Assembly: GCA_019649035.1 (NCBI GenBank)
Contig: BMAT01003271.1
Location: 660 to 25,170 of the forward strand
DNA: 24,511 bases
From: Elysia marginata
Taxonomy: Eukaryota; Mollusca; Gastropoda; Plakobranchidae
Direction of reading: 5' to 3'
Shown: piece after piece, positions 1 to 9,665 of the stretch
Layout: each line of letters begins with the position of its first letter
Numbering within the stretch: position 1 is the first letter of the stretch
The notes under the pieces: generated by a model
The model's database searches: none
Told to the model about the DNA's origin: nothing
Seen by the model: the letters and a program-made list of their open reading frames with translations, nothing else
Made by a program: the position numbers and the translations under genes

Positions 1-471
1 AAAAAAAAAAAAAAAAAAAAAATTTAAAGGTGTATATGCCTTGTGAAGAATATGGCTTATGTGTTTATGATGTAGCAATTGAGAGGAGAAGGGAGAGACA
101 GAGTTACAGGCAGATAGATAGACACACAGAGTTAGCATGGAGACCAGTTGCAATAAGAGAATTACCTCGATGTGTTTACTGCTGACCATTGTAAATTGAA
201 TACCTATAGTCTGTACTGACGAAAATACATGTAGTCTCATAAACCAGTTAGAATTTTTTATATGCAACCAATTGCATACGTGTAAATAGTTAGTTATCAT
301 TAGGTTTCTGCAAGTCTGCTTTTTTTTTATTTTATTTGCTTGAGATGAATACATAGCACACTGAAGGTTTCCTAAAAACCCAACGATACCGCGTGTAAGT
401 ATTGCTGATAACATTTGGTGTATAAGGCTACCAATAAGGCTGCCAAATTTGTATACACAGTTTAAACCTAC
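1..471 (-). other. Stop-free continuation or intron of the unrecognised gene, ending in poly-A
   Basis: The frame of the 472-1395 exon stays open through this stretch to the window edge, about 157 codons. Composition changes sharply: it becomes Leu/His/Tyr/Trp-rich, unlike the Ser/Pro/Lys/Glu-rich exon. Together with the GTAGGT donor at 471 this favours intron. The first 22 bases are an A-tract. Confidence 0.4.
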
Positions 472-1395
472 CAATTCTGTAAGGGAAATCACGGATGTGA
501 CAGAAGATCTCAGACTCGATGTTGAAGACGCCACAGATGATCTAGATGACGTCAGCTCAGAATCTCTCGACCTTAGCAGGAGTCCTGGTGCGATTTCCTT
601 GATAAGATCTTCCTTCGCGGAAAGACTAAGAGAGGGCAGTTTGTCCTCAGATCTTCGCGGAGTTGGAATATAAGAAAAATCCTGGCGCTTGGCATGACGA
701 GCTGAGAGTCTTGGGGTTAACGGAGGACTGTTGTTGGAGGTACTTGTTTTAGGCAGCATTCTTTTACCGGTTGGTTGTCTTATAATGAATCCGGAACTGT
801 TGAGGTGTTGATTTAGATCAAGCCGGAGACTGTCGTTTGCGTTTAAAGTAGATTTTTGCTGAGTAGGTTCCGATAAATTATCGTCTGGTTTTAGATTGAG
901 TCTAGGAATATTCTTGAGGGTAATCTTTCCCCTTTCGTCATGATTTTTAAGGTTGCCTCGAAAGACTGTCTCTTGGTTTTCATGATCACGTTTTGATGCC
1001 TGCTCAACACTATTCTTTGGTGTATCTTCGGTTTTGAAGGTTTTTATTTCGCTTTCATGATCAGATTTTGATTTTACCTGAAGATTGGCATTTGATGTAC
1101 GTTCGGTCTTGTCTACAGCACTACATAGCGAGAACTTCCGTTCTCCTTCAGTTCTCATCGCCAAACGAAATCGCTCTTTGGCGTCTTTCACGTGTTCAGT
1201 GATTCGGCGAGATTTTTCTATCACATCTGTGTTGCCCTTGGACTTTATGCGGGTGTCTATGAGCTCACTACAATGAGTTCCATTCCTGACGTTTTGAGGT
1301 GGCCCTTGTTTGGAGTCCGTGTGTGTTCTGCCAGGACTGGTTGCTTGTGGTGGCCTGGGTGTATCCTGATCACTGTCAGAATCTGTTTCCTCCAT
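472..1395 (-). CDS. First coding exon of an unrecognised, probably disordered protein
   Basis: The ATG at 1395-1393 has a good context (AACAATGG) and an in-frame TAA seven codons upstream (1416-1414), which supports the start. The frame is open for 308 codons to a donor-like TTG|GTAGGT (GT at 471-470), phase 0. The protein opens MEETDSDSDQDTPRPPQ. A charged, probably helical stretch follows at about residues 58-85 (VIEKSRRITEHVKDAKERF), then Lys/Glu/Asn-rich sequence. SP/TP sites include SPPLTPRLS at 223-231 and IPTPRR at 243-248, and a Ser-rich run spans about 281-302. There is no signal peptide, membrane segment or domain I can name. An internal CAG|GTAAAA (GT at 1077-1076) could be an alternative donor. 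Codon balance and the absence of stops argue for real coding. The family is unknown to me. Confidence 0.7.
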
Positions 1396-4300
1396 TGTTT
1401 GGCACGGATTAAGTTATCACATTCGTGTAAATTTAAAAATTACTGGTAGGTTTTTCACTCGCTCTGACTCCATAAAACCCGATAATCAAACAAAGATTAA
1501 GATGAAAAAAACCTAGACATTATCGAAGCTGAAGGATCAATACATTTACAACGATAATTGTTTCATTTCTTTTCTATATATACAAATGTACCGTGTTATT
1601 GTTAGAACTAATAGACGGAGTTGGGTGTTGCATAAACTTTGTTATCCATCTTATTGTACTTGACTTTCTTTCTTTGCCTGAAACGATTTTTAAGAAGTTA
1701 CGATATCATTTTTTAAACCCAACCTTTTAACGTTAAATAATTCTGAAATACTTTAAAAATTAAAAAATTTTAAGCCATGCACGTAGCCTCACGGTTGTGA
1801 AATAACAATTATTCATCGATCGAATTCACAGAATGCCAAATTAAAAGTTTCATAAAAACATCACAGTTGTTCTTGCCTTTCAGAAATACACACAGAAAAA
1901 TATTGGAAAACAGAAACATCCAGGAAAACAAGGCAAATAAATGAATAAGCCTGTTCAACGTGGGCCTATTTATTAATACATGTAACATCATATTAGTAAC
2001 ATAATACCATTTATTTATCAACTGAAAAAAACTGAAACTTTCGATAAGTCTAATTTTTCTTTCTTTATGAGGCCTCACAATTTTCTTTCCTAAGAACAGT
2101 AAGATAATATATATAGATTGTGTCTGAAAAAATAGCTTGTATGAGATTCTTTCCTAACAAAAAGCCCTTTAAAACTTTTTTTTCCTCAAAGTAATATCAG
2201 CAATGCTTTTTATGGCGTTACTTTTACAAGTAAGCCAAAGTTTTTTTTTCTTCAGCTGTAATCGTTCCGTCTTGCCAAAAAGTATGAAATAATCCACTTA
2301 ACACTTATCAAATGACATTCCTTTAACACAATAGCATTGACATAAGGAAAAGGAAGTACTCCAAAACATTAAATTTCCTAGTGTCTGTTGTAATCCGCAG
2401 AAATTGTAAACGTCTGTGTATGGAAACTGAAATTGGCTCTCGCCGCTTTTTACTGGCTCTCTTCTCTCAGCGCTAAAGTGTCAGAGCTGAAATCCCGAAC
2501 AGTTATGCTCTAAACTCCTTAGCAAGAATTGTTACAGTTTCATGTCTCCTAAGCTTCTTACTCTGAAAGTCTACAGTGCTCTAAGCCTTCTTAAAGTCCC
2601 ATGCTAGGCGCACGTTTCTCTCTGCAACGCTCTATCAAATCAATGTATTATCCACCGCAGCTTAACACAGCACACTCTGCGATTCTGATCCCAGAATAAA
2701 GGAACTGATTACTGGCGCAGAGCTAACCACANAACATGGGAAGCTTCGACCATTAATTTTGTGGAACTTAATTAAGAAATTGGTTGTTCTTGTTGCGTGT
2801 CGTTGCAGGCTCTGTTATGAAGGAGAGCGGCTATATTTAAAGTGCAAGACGCTCTTTTAGCTCAATGTCTTTATGGTAAGCCCTACATGTATCTGTACAA
2901 CTTATAAACATGATCCTATACTACCGAACCAAGTTCAAATAGATGGCGTGAGCAGATTTGTTTTGGGTTAAAAATTCGCATTTTGCCGTTCACCCACTGC
3001 ATTTGGCTTTTCCGATTGGTGGTTTTGTAAGGTCTAACCGAGAAAAATTATTCCCTCCAATCGCTGTTATTCAATTTAATTTGCTCTTCGCCTGACTGCC
3101 CTGGCAGGTGGATGAGGAGTATTAAATCAACAAAGCTCAGAACTGCATACCCTTCCACAAGAACAAATAGAGAAAGAATATTGCTGTATATGAGCATCCT
3201 ATGGAGCTCTCACTCTCGTGAATCTGAAAAAAGGGTAGGGCTAAAGAACATCAGGCGAGTCCATAGTTGGTATTAGTAAAACAAGGAAAAAAAGACCCAA
3301 AGCAACTGACTGGTCCTTAGCCATTTTTGTAAAGATCGAATTGTTGTTTAAGTTTTGCAGTATCACAATGACGAATACAGGAACTGCCACACCAATCTTC
3401 GTTGCTTGACGGCGACTGGTTGACATGCGAAAGCTGGTTCTTGATCAACAAAATTATGAGATCGCGATTATGGGCCTACACATCCTGATTATTGCTGTTT
3501 GATTTGCAAATTCATTTGTGAGGAAATGATGGTAAATTGCGCTCGTTCAAATTTACACCATTTCCTAAAAAAGAAATTTAATAAAGATTGGAAATATGAC
3601 AGATCCAGCCCCTTTTTTTGTCCCCCAAGATGTTCAATTGTGATTAAATGAAAATATGAGGCAATCAGTCACATGCCGAGCAGACTAGCTTTTAGTTAAA
3701 AATTATTTTCTTATAAATATCTAAAATGACTTTAAAATAAAATATCTCAAGTCGTAAAAAATAATAAAGTTGTCATGTTTTTCTGGCTTTGAAAAGAGCG
3801 TAAATTAGTTATTTAGAGAACGTTAACAACTCAGAACGAATGTATGCACATTTTTGAATTGTGTCAGATTTACCCTATGTCGTAGGCTACATAAGAGATT
3901 TATTCGTTTTAACATAAAATTAAACTTGACGACTTGGACCTGATTTAATGAACTCTCACCCCCCCCCCTTTTTTTTCATTAAAAAAAAACAACAAATCTT
4001 CGATTTATAGAAGATACATGTCTGAGAAAACCCTTGACCAATCAATTGATTATCTGTTTCATGCGTTTGCCCTGGCTGAGAGTGAAAACCAGAGAGCAGC
4101 CTGCATGCCCAGATAACTTCTTTTTTTTTTTACTTTCTGTCTATCGCTTTTGAAGCCGTCAATATGTTAAAGTCTTAGTGATTTTCATTCCGGTCGGTTC
4201 AGCGAGGGGATTAACCCTCATGTAAGTTAATATAGAAACATAGGGCTCACGCGATCTAGGGGGATTAGGATAATCTACGACATGTACTACGTTTGGCAGA

Positions 4301-4500
4301 CCCTGAACTCTGGGCTTTTATGCTAACGTCATTGCGGCTTCCTAGCAAAACCAGCCAAACAAATCAAAATAACTACAGTGAAAAAGGAGAGGGACAAAAT
4401 TTTGTGGTAACCCTCAAACAAATCAAAATAATGGAGCATGATTCGAAAAACCAAATAGAAAAGAGGTAAGGATGTTGAACTAACATTTAAAACAGATGGA
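1396..4500. other. Upstream intergenic/5' region, no gene seen
   Basis: No supported exon. The 5' UTR and promoter of the left gene should lie here on the minus strand. A TATA-like CTATATTTAAAG (plus-strand reading) is at 2831-2842, and CCAAT-like GATTGG/CCAATC sites are near 3014 and 3058; none is proven. A 61-codon frame at 3241-3426 (minus) encodes two hydrophobic stretches but matches nothing I know. A poly-C/poly-T/poly-A composite lies at 3960-3990. One ambiguous base occurs at 2732. Confidence 0.5.
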
Positions 4501-4521
4501 AGTATGAGTGGATAACAGAGT

Positions 4522-4568
4522 AAGAGAGAGACAGAGAGAGAGAGACAGACCGAGAGACAGAGAGAGAG

Positions 4569-4614
<46 letters not shown>

Positions 4615-4615
4615 G
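4522..4615. repeat. (GA)n microsatellite, imperfect
   Basis: About 94 bp of GA/GACA/GAGG repeats, with an uninterrupted GA core near 4570-4610. Any open frames here (Arg-Glu or Ser-Leu polymers) are artefacts. It lies about 150 bp beyond the 3' end of the LINE fragment, where LINE insertions often end in simple repeats. Confidence 0.95.
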
Positions 4616-4769
4616 GACATAGACGAGCAGAGAACAAGAACTAAGAATTTCGCAGTGGCAAATATTCATAGCGCTACTTTACTACCAGTTACAAATTTTA
4701 TGGGTTTTACAAGATATACAAGAATATCTAACGGTGAGAGCCCTAGGCTAGTCGATGATCTTGAGGTTT

Positions 4770-5040
4770 TCAATCCCGACCACCTTTGCGAGGATTGAAG
4801 CACTGGATGTAGTGGGAAGTTGATGCTGTATTTGCAGCCAGGAGGAGACCATCGATTCTGTTTTTGAAGGCATTTAAACTGTATGCAATGTCCGTGCTTC
4901 GTGGAAAACTATTCCATGTGATAGTGATACTCAAGCCAAAGAAGTTTTTTAAGGCCGCAGGCTTGTTTAGTGAATTTTCGGTGAATTTGAAAAAATTGGG
5001 CTAAAAATTTTTCTTGCGTTCCTGATCGCAAGTTAAACTT
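4770..5040 (-). pseudogene. C-terminal remnant of a LINE reverse-transcriptase ORF, frameshifted
   Basis: Minus-strand translation gives FFGLSITITWNSFPRSTDIA and then YSLNAFKNRIDGLLLAA. It ends QCFNPRKGGRD and TGA at 4772-4770. The W-N-S-x-P ... S-L-N-x-F-K-x-R-I-D pattern is the usual ending of non-LTR retrotransposon ORF2 proteins after the RT domain. Upstream, NLRSGTQEKFLAQFFQIHRK is in another frame. The switch falls at an A6 run near 4945-4950, so a one-base indel is likely. Nothing of the catalytic RT palm (YADD box) or endonuclease is present: this is a 5'-truncated, dead copy. Confidence 0.75.
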
Positions 5041-6707
5041 GAGTTAGTGGTTAGACGAATTTTCAAATTGTATTCATCAATACAATACAATCTTAATAAA
5101 TGTGTTCTTTGTTTCGTTTTTTATGATGTGAGTCTTCTAGTCCGTAAGCTTTTAACTCACGAAATTTTGCGTGGGAGGCACTCTTAACACCCCACAGCCC
5201 AGTCCGCCGATATCTGATCGTTCAGCTCCTTGAAGCGAGAGTTTTTGACAAGGTCTCATGATATATATTTACAGAAATACATGTGCTAGGCGTGACTGTA
5301 AAGCCTTGCCTCTTAAACCATTGTTTTCAAAGTAATCATTCCACTGATAAGTATTTTACACGAAACGAAAGCTTATAGTTATTTGGTGTCTTCTAGATAA
5401 AGTTAACAGTCAATCTCTCTGTCAACAGCTGCAGCTGTGCACCAACAGTGAAAAAGTTGTTGGAACACGTTGGAAAACGTTGGTGGAAATTTCAGTTTGT
5501 TTTCCTCTGCACTACCTAAGCATACCAGCCTCATCTTTATCACATCTACAAAAGCATCACTGCAGACATCATTCATGCGTCATTGAATATCAATTGGTGA
5601 AGTCTCTTCTGCAGTCAGGAACTCAGTAGTCTCCCATTGCTCAAAAACATATCGGCATACTAACACGACTACATAAAACAATCCCATGATTGTGACGTTT
5701 TGAGCAACACAATGCGGATGTGACGCCATAGCTGCACATGGCATGGAGAACAGTAAATTTACATACTGGATAAAACTGCTGCCGAATTCAATGGAGCCAT
5801 TACCACTATTAAAGAAAACATTGCACAAGAGGCAGGAAGTCTTCAGTCAAATCCAGCCTCTTATGCCAAGGCTTCCTCAGTAAGTAGATAATAGGAGGAG
5901 ATTTTTTTTAAATGGTGATGAAGAAAGACTTTGTATGTGATAAAAAAAGGGTCAAACAACGAAAGAAATAAATAGAAAGCTACAACCAGACGCACTCAGT
6001 GTAACTGTGAGTATAAAATGATACATGTAGCTGGTAGGGTATGGAAAGAAACATAAAAAATAAATGCATTAGTTATTTCAGCATGTTTTGCCATTTGCTC
6101 TGTCATTTTAGGTCTACAAATCTTCTTCCTGCATCATTCTGTGCTATTCTCTTAAAAGTAGTTAATTTTTTTTAGCTTAATACATACTTTGTTAGTTAGT
6201 TTTTCTCTAGTTCTGTTCTTTTGCTCGTGCGAGAGTGTGTGTATGAAAAACGCAGGTCTGTGATCTGAAGAAAACTAATGTCTCATTGTCTGTTACGGAA
6301 GGAGGTGAGATAGTTTGTCTTAAAGTAGTACAAAACCTTCGAACAATTTCGATATAATATCATGCTCTGAAAGAAATTAGTTCATTAGTTCGACCAGTGA
6401 AAACGACTTCAAAGTCGGAAATCCTATATGAGAAAGTTTTGTATAAGTTTACTCTTATTCCCTTTGTTTTCTATAATCAAAATCAACAAAGGTTCTCAGG
6501 GTTGTGAAAACGATGAGATACTCTTCATGCTTTGGAATCAATGGAACTACTGAGTAACAATATGAAGGGGCAACTCTCTAAAAAGTTTCTAGGGGCAGGT
6601 TTTGTGCTCTTAACTAAGTCTAATACTGCAAAAGCTTACTTGGAAGTAGATGTTGCAGCACTGACTGATATGATTTACTTCTCAATGAAAGGGTTCTACT
6701 TTTTTTT
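5041..6707. other. Intergenic, no supported gene
   Basis: AT-rich DNA without a recognisable exon. A minus frame at 5580-5828 encodes 82 residues with a hydrophobic stretch, has a possible acceptor near 5806 and a possible donor near 5764, but matches no family I know. Confidence 0.5.
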
Positions 6708-6916
6708 CGAAATCACTAAGAATCACTTGGAATCACTAGGAGTCACTAGGAGTTACTTGGAATCATTAGGAATAACTCTAAGAATCACAATCAATTACTC
6801 TTGGAATCACTAAGAATCACTAAAAATTACTGGGAATCACTAGGAATCACCAGGAATTACTCTAGGAATCACTTGGAATGACCAGAAATCCCTCGAAATA
6901 CACTTACCAAATTTTT
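6708..6916 (+). repeat. Decamer minisatellite, left arm of an inverted repeat
   Basis: About 16-20 diverged copies of a 10-bp unit close to GGAATCACTA (variants AAGAATCACT, TGGAATCACT, AGGAGTCACT). The arm starts CGAAATCACT and ends AATACACTTACCAAATTTTT. The same boundaries occur in reverse complement at 8301-8372. A frame through 6532-6813 is a by-product of the array. Confidence 0.85.
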
Positions 6917-7199
6917 CATAAACCATTTTGACTTTTGGATTTATCGATGTGGATCCAAAACAACATTGATACATTTTATTAACGCATTTTGGCCATGGGC
7001 AGGAGGACTACATTAACATAGTCAGATTAACTAAACTGTTTCAGTTGACAGCACGATATCATTACGAATATTACTTTTCGACTGATATTAATGGTACATG
7101 TAATAAACTAATATACTTCTATATTGTTGTACAGATATCTTTCTTATTTCAATCTTTTTTAATCTTTAAAAAAATTACAATTACATTGCTGTATAAGCG

Positions 7200-7375
7200 T
7201 GTTGTAATTTACTAATACTATGATAATAATTATCATTATTGTTACTAATATTTTTTGCAGTAGTAGGCTAGTAATACCACACCACCATTAGCAGCAGTAG
7301 TGGTATTACGATTGCTCTTCTTCTTCTTTCTTCCTCTACTACTCACTACTACTAGCCAACAAAAGCAACAACAGT
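7200..7375. repeat. Degenerate trinucleotide region with a perfect 10-bp stem
   Basis: Decayed TAA/CTT/CAG/TAC triplets flank the (TAC)n tract. GTAATACCAC at 7271-7280 is exactly complementary to GTGGTATTAC at 7300-7309 across a 19-nt loop. The stem may have arisen from diverged triplets of opposite orientation. Confidence 0.6.

Positions 7376-7439
<64 letters not shown>
7376..7439. repeat. (TAC)n microsatellite
   Basis: About 21 uninterrupted TAC/CTA/ACT triplets. Confidence 0.98.
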
Positions 7440-7866
7440 GTAATACTATTATTACTGCTATTTCTACTTAATCTATTGTGCTTTCATCACTAATACTAGG
7501 CTTCAAAGTAATAGATGTTTGTTGACAGGGGGGGGGAGGTGTCAATTTTTGCTAAAATTTGGTTGACGTCAATTGTAAACGGTTCCTTATAAGAATGTCC
7601 AAAACATTCCGGTAAATTCATCCGCACGGTGAACAGTCTGAAAAAACAACAGATACTTTCCAAAGCGGGCACTTGCACCAGCGCGCATGCCAACCGGAGT
7701 CAGCAAACCTAGTAAGATCATAATGCAGAGCAGTGAAGACAATTATTCCATATATTGCCGCACCGAGAAAAGAAGTCATATTAAACTCCTCATATACACT
7801 AGGCCTACCGGGTCTGTAAACACGCTGCAAAAGTGCAAATAATACCCCTTTATTCAAACTTATTGC

Positions 7867-7877
7867 TCCTCTGTCAG
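7867..7877. repeat. Target-site duplication, left copy
   Basis: TCCTCTGTCAG, identical to 8124-8134 on the other side of the SINE. Confidence 0.9.
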
Positions 7878-8123
7878 GGGGCCTAGATAGCTCAGTTGGT
7901 AGTGGCTTCGCTCCGTGGCCAAGAGGTCGCGGGTTCGAAACACAGCCGAACACAGTCCGGGCCCCTACTGGTTGGGTCGGTGTCAGTATAATGTGACCGG
8001 CTGAGGCTAAGTCATGGTATCCCCGCTAGTCTCTGGGTGGCAGCCCGTAAATTGTCATTGGGACCCAAGCCCTGAGAGCACCTTTGAAGTGGAATTTGGC
8101 TTGTAAAAATACCCTTCAATCAA
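7878..8123 (+). mobile_element. tRNA-derived SINE, full length with target-site duplications
   Basis: The head contains a Pol III A box, TAGCTCAGTTGG at 7888-7899, and a B box, GGTTCGAAACA at 7932-7942, with tRNA-like spacing. A non-tRNA body of about 170 bp follows, and the 3' end is a short CAAT-type tail. The element is bracketed by an 11-bp direct repeat TCCTCTGTCAG (7867-7877 and 8124-8134), as expected for LINE-mediated insertion. It is not a functional tRNA gene: the acceptor and anticodon arms do not fold and an unrelated body follows. The intact duplications suggest a fairly recent insertion. Confidence 0.9.
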
Positions 8124-8134
8124 TCCTCTGTCAG
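8124..8134. repeat. Target-site duplication, right copy
   Basis: TCCTCTGTCAG, identical to 7867-7877. Confidence 0.9.
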
Positions 8135-8210
8135 AAAACGGTATAGTCGGTAAAGAAACAGGTTTGTGACTTTCTGAGACTTACATTGATAGCTAAGTAG
8201 ACCTAATTGT

Positions 8211-8372
8211 CTTTCGAGGTATACGAAAGGATTTTCAAGGACTTCTTAGTGACTCCAAGGGCTTTTTACTGGTTTCTAGGGATTCCAAGACAGTCTGTGC
8301 AAAATTTGGTGAGTGTATTTTGAAGGATTCCTGGTGATTCGTAGTAATTCTCAGTGATTCCTAGTGATTTCG
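8211..8372 (-). repeat. Right arm of the inverted decamer repeat
   Basis: In reverse complement, 8372-8301 reads CGAAATCACTAGGAATCACT and so on to CACTCACCAAATTTT, matching both ends of the 6708-6916 array but with fewer units. More decayed 10-bp units (TCCAAGGG, TCCTGGTGATTC-like) continue to about 8211. Confidence 0.8.
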
Positions 8373-8639
8373 AGAGTTTAAAGTAGCATCGAAATGAAAT
8401 TGAGTAAAAATTTTGAGCTAAAATCCCAAATTTGAGAGAAAACAGCAGAAATCAGTTAAAATCTGAAAGACTAAGGCCCATGATAATGATATATCTCCAC
8501 AAAATTTTGACCTTTGCATTAAATAATTCAAGTTTGGAAGCTCACAACAATGCATTTTACAAACACATACAGCTAAAATTGAGAGTTGTCTTATTTTTTA
8601 AATTTTCTTCCAACCTACATTTACACAAAAGTTCCAATC

Positions 8640-9049
8640 CGTGATCAACTGGCTGATGCAGTACTTTGAAGTCATCATTTCAGTACATGTATTTTCTAAA
8701 GCATTTCAGTACTCACAGCGAGAACAAGGACAAAACAAAGATAGGACATATTCATGTGATGCTTATAGTTACAAGGAAGTTACTTGCTCAAGTTGTTCTT
8801 GTTTGAATTGTATCCAGTTTTTATTAGTTATTCTAAGGGAAAGTTTTGAGTTTCTTCTCAAAAATACTTTGGAAAAAAATGACCGGGTACATTTTGCACT
8901 CCCTCCCATTTCAGTTTCACTAATCAGATATTTCTCAAAAGTCATAAGTGAAGCTATTCAAAATTTTAGGTTTGACATCAGTACTCCAGTATTTTCGTAG
9001 TAATTCTGTTACTAAAATACTGAAAAATCAGTACTTGTTGGCAGCCCTG
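8640..9049. mobile_element. Isolated hAT-like terminus (CAGGGCTGCC type)
   Basis: The segment ends at 9049 with TTGGCAGCCCTG, whose reverse complement CAGGGCTGCCAA has the form of a hAT terminal inverted repeat and resembles the CAGGGTTGCC ends at 21532/23505. No partner terminus was found in the window, so the left boundary is arbitrary. The 119-codon frame at 8641-9000 shows no transposase motif. Confidence 0.45.
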
Positions 9050-9455
9050 ATTTCATAGAAAAAAGAAAGCTATTATATTTTCCAGATCTAGAAATAGACT
9101 AAGTACAGTTAGGACCTAAGGATAATGTTCTATTCAGCTATTGTTTCACCTGGTTGCCCTCACGTTGCCTTACATTTTGAAAACTTATGGATGGTAACAC
9201 GATTTTCTATATCATTCTTTGCTGCACACACAAAAGGGCGCAAGTGGTATTTTCTTTACAATACAGTGTCAAAAATGTTTATTCAAATTTACTTTAGCCT
9301 AGATAAGCACTGTAGTATATTGATTATGCCTGTTGTCCAAAAGCAAACAACCTACATTTTATTTCTTTCTTGATCTTAAGTCGCTTTTTGGCTAGCTGAG
9401 ACAAAGTCCTATTACAAAAAAAAAATAAAAGAAGTAATTCTCAGCTCATATCAAG

Positions 9456-9665
9456 CGCCTTGTGCACAAAAAGCAGAAAAATTGTAACACCTCTATCAAG
9501 TGCTCTGCCCAGCATACTAGCACTGATAATAAACAGCTGCACCTATAAATAGAATCTGTGATATATCAACTAAAAAGGTAGACTATAAAACTCGAAAATG
9601 GGGCCCTCACAGCTGTATAACCAAAAGAAGTGTTAGATTTGGTTTAAATTCTAAGTTTGGAGGGT
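9456..9665 (+). repeat. Dispersed repeat, copy A
   Basis: Aligns by eye with 11249-11430: CACAAAAAGCAG at 9464, AACACCTCTA, CTGATAA.AAACAGCT, TATAAAACTC, ACAGCTGTA and AGAAGTGTT occur in the same order and orientation. Moderately diverged, with small indels. Unclassified. Confidence 0.75.

Noticed and set aside
449-1449. Plus-strand frames opposite the left gene
   Set aside because: They are shadows of the 308-codon minus-strand exon, which has a better start context and an upstream stop.
2850-2880. Histone-type 3' stem-loop in GCTCTTTTAGCTC
   Set aside because: The stem is only three base pairs, there is no histone frame nearby and no downstream purine-rich element.
3241-3426. 61-codon minus frame with two hydrophobic stretches
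   Set aside because: Length is within chance for this sequence and there is no homologue I know.
4329-4798. Open frames on both strands through the (GA)n tract
   Set aside because: They are Ser-Leu or Arg-Glu polymers produced by the microsatellite, with no flanking conserved sequence.
5580-5828. Possible small membrane-protein exon on the minus strand
   Set aside because: There are splice-like signals but no recognisable family, and no partner exons in order nearby.
6708-6916. CRISPR-like array of short repeats
   Set aside because: The units are contiguous 10-mers with no spacers, in an animal genome: a minisatellite.
7880-7950. A functional tRNA gene
   Set aside because: The A and B boxes are present, but the acceptor and anticodon stems do not form and a SINE body, tail and target duplications follow.
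7618-7953. Minus-strand 111-codon frame with hydrophobic segment
   Set aside because: It begins inside the reverse complement of the SINE head and shows no family similarity. An overlapping frame in the same stretch looks equally protein-like, so neither can be preferred.
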